From the NCBI GenBank assembly GCA_019359745.1, contig JAHHGT010000003.1:310001-374000 (forward strand): a DNA stretch of 64,000 nt. The letters are read 5' to 3'. This stretch comes from Aphanothece saxicola GSE-SYN-MK-01-06B (GTDB lineage Bacteria; Cyanobacteriota; Cyanobacteriia; PCC-6307; Cyanobiaceae). Positions 60,233-64,000 of the stretch are shown in pieces. A program made the position numbers and the translations under genes. The notes under the pieces are model-generated. The model saw nothing but the letters and a program-made list of their open reading frames with translations, did no database searches and was not told where the DNA came from. Within the stretch, counting starts at the first letter, position 1. Every line of letters begins with the position of its first letter.

Positions 60233-61414
60233 TCAGGCCTCCAGGTGGGCCAGGAAGGTGCGCCGGGCCGCCTCCGGGCTGGCCTGCTCACGCACCCAGG
60301 CCAGCGCCCCGGCGGAGAGGCGCTCACGCTGGCTCCGATCGGCGCAGATCGTGGCGATGGCTGCCGCCATGGCGGTGGGCTCGCTGGCCACCAGCTGGCC
60401 CGTGCGGCCATCGATCACGTAATCCTCCGGCCCCCCGCAGCGGGTGCTGACGACCGGGACCCCGCAGGCCATCGCCTCAAGGGCCGCAATGCAGAGGCCC
60501 TCCTGGTGGGAGGGGATCACGAACAGATCCAGGCCCTGCAGCACCTCCGCCAGGGCGCTGGGGCCAAGACAGGGGTGGCACTGCACCCGTCCTTCCAGTC
60601 CCATCGCCGCCAGGGGGCCCTGGAGGCGATGCACGTCCTGCTCGCCCGCCAGGACAAGTTGCACCGGATGGCGCTGCACCAGGAGCCGGGCCACGGCCTC
60701 CAGCAGCAGGGTGATCTGCTTGCGCGGGTCGGCGTAGCGGCCGGCGAAGCCGATGCGCCAGGGCACAAGCCGTTCAGGGGCGGGATGGAAAATGGCGGGA
60801 TTCACCGGCATGCGCATCACCCCGTCCATGGGGCGGTGGGCGATCGAGGCCAGGGCCTTGGCCGTGTAGCCGCTCAACGCCAGGATGCGCCCCCGGGGAG
60901 CCTGGAGCACCTGGCGTTCCAGCTGCCGCAGCACCGGTCCGTTGAGGGTGCGGTCGAGCAGCCGCCTCGGCCTGGAGAAGCGTTTGACGCGGTCGACCCG
61001 GTCGTCCTGCCAAGGGGTGGCCACCCAGGCCAGAAAGGGAATCCCCAGCCTGGCGAAGGGGGTGGCGCAGAGGGGATTGCCGGTGACCGACAGATGCAGA
61101 TCGCAGCTGTCGACCAGTTGCCGCCAGGCCCGCCTGGGCAGGTAATGGGTGAACTCCAGCTCCGGCAGCCAGGCGCCAAGGCCATGGCCTTCGTGGTCGC
61201 CGTAGACGCGGCGCTGCATCTGGCCAGGCTTCCGGCCGCTGGGGACGGCATGGAGGGGGACCGACAGCTTCGGGTGGGTGCTCCAGGGGGCATACCAGGC
61301 GAAGACGGGCTCAATGCCGATCTCTTCCAGCATCCTGGCGACGCAGGCGGTCATGGCGGGAACCCCCCCATCCACCGGCTCGATGGTGCTGATCAGGGCC
61401 CGCGGCCGCCTCAT
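60233..61414 (-). CDS. GT4 family glycosyltransferase
   Basis: A 393-residue GT-B fold transferase. The C-terminal half has the nucleotide-sugar signatures WRIGFAGRYADPRKQITLLLEA, VQLVLAGEQD and the EX7E region SHQEGLCIAALEAMACGVPVVST. The N-terminal half starts ALISTIEPVDGGVPAMT. It starts 4 bp into the epimerase stop (ATGA) and ends 5 bp before the asparagine synthase start, so the three are in one transcript. The sugar is unknown. Confidence 0.88.
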   Translation of the reverse strand: MRRPRALISTIEPVDGGVPAMTACVARMLEEIGIEPVFAWYAPWSTHPKLSVPLHAVPSGRKPGQMQRRVYGDHEGHGLGAWLPELEFTHYLPRRAWRQLVDSCDLHLSVTGNPLCATPFARLGIPFLAWVATPWQDDRVDRVKRFSRPRRLLDRTLNGPVLRQLERQVLQAPRGRILALSGYTAKALASIAHRPMDGVMRMPVNPAIFHPAPERLVPWRIGFAGRYADPRKQITLLLEAVARLLVQRHPVQLVLAGEQDVHRLQGPLAAMGLEGRVQCHPCLGPSALAEVLQGLDLFVIPSHQEGLCIAALEAMACGVPVVSTRCGGPEDYVIDGRTGQLVASEPTAMAAAIATICADRSQRERLSAGALAWVREQASPEAARRTFLAHLEA

Positions 61415-62445
61415 TGCTTGAGCCAGCCGAACAGGTCGCGGTTGTCGCGGACCCAGCGGATCAGGTGCCGCACGCCCGCATCAACGCTGATCTCCGGTGT
61501 CCAGCCCAGCTGCTCGGCGGCCTTGGTCACATCGCAGATGAACACGGGCTGGTCGCCGGGTCGGGACTGGCCGCTGAGCGGGGTGAGTGTGATCGCCAGC
61601 TCCTCCTCGAGGAAGCGCAGCAGGTCGCGCAGGCAGAGGGTGTTGACGGGGCCGCCGCCGATGTTGAAGGCCTGGCCGCTGATCGTGTCGCGGTGGTCCC
61701 AGGCGGCGGCGTAGGCCCGGGCCAGATCCCGGACGTCGAGCACGTCACGGGTCTGCCAGCCGTCGCCGTAGAGGGTGATGGGCCGTTCCAGCAGGGCGGC
61801 GATGCTGAACCAGGCCACCCAGCCCTGGTCCTCGATGCCGAACTGGCGCGTCCCGTAGATGCAGGACTGGCGGAAGGCGCAGGTGTGCAGGTCGTAGATG
61901 CGGGCGTAGTCGATCGTGTATTGATCAGCGACCCCCTTGGAGCAGCCGTAGGGCGAGTGGAAGTCGAGGGGCTGGGTCTCCGGCACCCCGGCGGGCAGAT
62001 CCCGGAAGCGGTAGCCGTGGGGTGTCATCTCCACCGCCACGGTTTCCATGCCGCCGTACACCTTGTTGGTGGAGGCGTAGAGCACGAAGCTCTCGGGGGA
62101 ATGGAGCCTGACGGCCTCCATCACGTTGAAGGTGCCGAGGGCGTTGATCTCGAAATCTTCCCGTGGATTGGTGTACGAGGTGGTGACCGCCACCTGGGCC
62201 GCCAGGTGCAGCAACATGGACGGGCGCAGGCTGGCCACGACCTCGGCCAGGGCCTCCGCCTGGCGGATGTCGACCCGATGGAAGACGATGGCGGGATGCT
62301 TCTCCAGCAGCCAGCGGAGATTGTCCTCCGTGCCCCGACGGGACAGATTGTCGAGAATCGCCACCTCCCACCCCAGGGAGGCGAAGTGCTGGGCGGCGTT
62401 GACGCCGATGAAACCGGCGCCGCCGGTGATCAGGATCGAAGGCAT
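61411..62445 (-). CDS. CDP-paratose 2-epimerase-like NAD-dependent epimerase
   Basis: A 344-residue SDR: ILITGGAGFIGVNAAQHF, ILDNLSRRGTEDNLRWL, LHLAAQVAVTTSY, YASTNKVYGG and FHSPYGCSKGVADQY (the YxxxK), followed by CIYGTRQFGIEDQGWV, which is typical of the RfbE/CDP-paratose 2-epimerase and related enzymes. It could make CDP-tyvelose-like or another 2-epimerised 3,6-dideoxy sugar, but none of the CDP-sugar pathway genes is in view, so another nucleotide sugar is possible. It overlaps the GT4 gene by 4 bp. The 117 bp upstream hold no gene. Confidence 0.88.
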   Translation of the reverse strand: MPSILITGGAGFIGVNAAQHFASLGWEVAILDNLSRRGTEDNLRWLLEKHPAIVFHRVDIRQAEALAEVVASLRPSMLLHLAAQVAVTTSYTNPREDFEINALGTFNVMEAVRLHSPESFVLYASTNKVYGGMETVAVEMTPHGYRFRDLPAGVPETQPLDFHSPYGCSKGVADQYTIDYARIYDLHTCAFRQSCIYGTRQFGIEDQGWVAWFSIAALLERPITLYGDGWQTRDVLDVRDLARAYAAAWDHRDTISGQAFNIGGGPVNTLCLRDLLRFLEEELAITLTPLSGQSRPGDQPVFICDVTKAAEQLGWTPEISVDAGVRHLIRWVRDNRDLFGWLKQ

Positions 62446-62562
62446 CGAAAAGTTGGTGGCGGGGGAAACGTCGTGGACTGGGCGGGCGAGGGAGCCTTCC
62501 GATCGCGATGGATGGGGCGGACCTTAAGGCAACATCCAGATCCTGCGGAATCGCATGCCCTG

Positions 62563-63366
62563 TCAAGGCGGTGTTGACAGGCTGGGGTGATCTTCCAGAA
62601 GCATCAGATGCAGCAGGAGTTCGGCATACATGCGTTGCTGGGCATAGGCCCAGCCGCGCCAGCCCTCCAGCACCCCCCCTTTCCAGAGCAGGCAGAACAG
62701 CAGCGCGGCAAAGGGGGCCAGTGGTGTGTGCTTGCGCAGGCGATCTGCCAACGACAGCTCGCTTGACGGGGTGGCGCGCAGTTTGGCCGCCTCGATCGCC
62801 AGGTAGCTCCCCTGGGAGGTCAACCAGCGCTGCAGGGGTTTGCGGTCGTCGTGGAAGATCGGCTGCCGCAGTTGTTTGACGGGGCCCGACAGGACGATGC
62901 GGTGCCCATGGCCGTCGTTGCGATAGCGGCCCAGACCCCGGCGGTAGAGGCTGACCCGGGGCGGCAGCAGCCCGCTGCGCAGGGGGCGGCCGCCGATGCA
63001 GTAGCGGAACGGGATGTTGAAGCCCGCCACCGTCGAGTTGTCCGGATCCCTGATCACGGCCTGGATTTCCCTGGCCAGGGACGGCGGGATCCGGTAGTCC
63101 GCATCCAGGCTAAGGATCCAGGGGGTGTCGATCTGGTCCAGGCCGAAATTGCACTGGTCCGCGAAGCTGTCGAAGGGTCGCTGCAGAACACGCACCGCGG
63201 CATGGGTGGCGAGGATCGAGAGGGTGGCGTCGCTGCTGCCACTGTCGACCACCAGGATGGAATCCAGCCAGCGCAGGTGATCCAGGGTGCGGGCAATGTT
63301 GGCCTCTTCGTTGTAGGTCAGGATCAGGGCGCTGAGCTGACCGCCTGCAGCCTCGGACAGGCTCAT
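62563..63366 (-). CDS. GT2 family glycosyltransferase (WaaE/KdtX-like)
   Basis: A 267-residue GT-A enzyme: LSALILTYNEEANIARTLDHL, SILVVDSGSSDATLSI, DQCNFGLDQI, and WILSLDADYRIPP (DXD), then HDDRKPLQRWLTSQGSYLAIEA, characteristic of the WaaE-like class. The C-terminal 70 residues are hydrophobic. The ATG at 63366 overlaps the stop of the next gene by 4 bp. It adds a hexose to a lipid-linked or lipopolysaccharide-type acceptor. Confidence 0.88.
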   Translation of the reverse strand: MSLSEAAGGQLSALILTYNEEANIARTLDHLRWLDSILVVDSGSSDATLSILATHAAVRVLQRPFDSFADQCNFGLDQIDTPWILSLDADYRIPPSLAREIQAVIRDPDNSTVAGFNIPFRYCIGGRPLRSGLLPPRVSLYRRGLGRYRNDGHGHRIVLSGPVKQLRQPIFHDDRKPLQRWLTSQGSYLAIEAAKLRATPSSELSLADRLRKHTPLAPFAALLFCLLWKGGVLEGWRGWAYAQQRMYAELLLHLMLLEDHPSLSTPP

Positions 63367-64000
63367 GCCAGGGGTTGGGAGCGTTGCTCCAGAAGGATCT
63401 GGCGCTGCTGCTCCTGTTGGTATTGCCAGAGGGCCCACTGCTCCTGCTGCTGGGACACCAGGCTGGGAATGGCCAGAAACGACCCCAGCGAGAGACTCAT
63501 CAGAATCAGCACGAAGGGGTCGCCGTAGAGCTGGGCGGCGGAGAAGAACGCCGGCACGTTGGCCAGGGCGAAGGACATGAGGCCCATCAACAGAGCCGAG
63601 GTGGACTGGGGCAGCTGCTTGAGCAGCCGGAAGTTGCGCAGCAGCACCAGGCCCAGCAGCACCAGGATCACCCCAAGGATCACCATGCCTGGAATGCCGA
63701 GCTCCAGGATCAGGCGCCCCCCGCCACCCTCGGAGACGAAACCGACGCTCTGGATGGCGTCGCGGGCAGCATTCTGGATGAGGCCGCCCGTGCTGGCGCC
63801 GGCACCCACCCCCATGCCGATGCCATCGGACACCTCGATGGCCCTGAGGGTGGCGCCGATGCCCTGGGAGTCGAAGCGCTCGACCAGATCCTGCTGGATG
63901 GTGAGCGAACGGTTGGTGTATTCGCCGAAGTTCTCGCCGAGATTCTCCGAGAGAATGAAGGCATAGAGGGGGTAGGAGATGCCTGCCACCCCAAGCACAC
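63363..64000 (-). CDS. Polytopic polymerase/ligase-like membrane protein, C-terminal part
   Basis: The last 212 or so residues of a protein that continues past the window edge. It has a long periplasmic loop (residues around 15-85, with GIGMGVGAGASTGGL and GRLILELGIPGMVILGVIL) and about four membrane spans, then a Gln-rich tail (QQQEQWALWQYQQEQQRQ). This topology fits an O-antigen ligase or Wzy-type polymerase, but no diagnostic motif is visible. It is co-transcribed with the GT2 gene through a 4-bp overlap. Confidence 0.6.
   Translation of the reverse strand, partial: VLGVAGISYPLYAFILSENLGENFGEYTNRSLTIQQDLVERFDSQGIGATLRAIEVSDGIGMGVGAGASTGGLIQNAARDAIQSVGFVSEGGGGRLILELGIPGMVILGVILVLLGLVLLRNFRLLKQLPQSTSALLMGLMSFALANVPAFFSAAQLYGDPFVLILMSLSLGSFLAIPSLVSQQQEQWALWQYQQEQQRQILLEQRSQPLA

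Overview
The window looks like the chromosome of a high-GC unicellular picocyanobacterium of the Cyanobium / freshwater Synechococcus type. The evidence is a CpcS/CpeS-type bilin lyase, a cyanobacterial ThiE with an N-terminal extension, families that are largely cyanobacterial (DUF3122, DUF3611, the TIGR03792 type, cyanoexosortase A and its partner), a Nif11-type protein, an FtsH thylakoid-type protease, and exact copies of the HIP1 palindrome GCGATCGC (37133-37140, 54265-54272, 56899-56906). Genes are tightly packed with many 4-bp ATGA/GTGA overlaps, and GTG/TTG starts are common.

Region 1 (1-11.9 kb) is the right end of a genomic island inserted at the 3' end of a tRNA-Ala(GGC) gene. Next to the tRNA lie a frameshifted tyrosine recombinase and a small excisionase-like HTH protein. 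Beyond them is a leftward operon: a DISARM-type SNF2 helicase (DrmD), a PIN-domain protein wedged in with 5- and 9-bp spacings, a very large DrmMI-like adenine methylase, and the start of a DUF4011-family protein that runs off the window. This is the most likely place for an undescribed system: a DISARM class 1 head with an added PIN nuclease and a DUF4011 defence protein, and no drmABC in view.

Region 2 (11.9-42.6 kb) is mostly core genome: lexA, argF, two tandem GT39-like membrane glycosyltransferases, ftsH, an HMCES/YedK-type protein, a Nif11 protein, a DUF427 protein, ribD, a DUF3122 protein, a GH116 glycosidase, cobL, nadK with a receiver-degenerate response regulator and a DUF192 protein, pheS, surE, ribF, thiE, thiS, a DUF1517 protein, larB, ispF, trmD, a bilin lyase and era. 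Lower-GC glycan genes (sulfotransferase, GT61, GT4) are scattered among these.

Region 3 (42.6-64 kb) is a large exopolysaccharide/surface-glycan locus. Its export part has an OPX/Wza-like protein, a TonB-shaped proline-rich protein and an outer-membrane barrel, divergent from a Wzc-like tyrosine kinase that converges on a dual-specificity-type phosphatase. Then come cyanoexosortase A with its partner protein, a CapD/WbpM-type nucleotide-sugar dehydratase, a WecA-like initiating transferase with an SDR epimerase and a YdcF-like protein, two GT2 enzymes, a NodU-type carbamoyltransferase, a frameshifted asparagine synthase, a GT4, a CDP-paratose-2-epimerase-like enzyme, and the end of a polytopic polymerase/ligase-like protein cut by the window edge.
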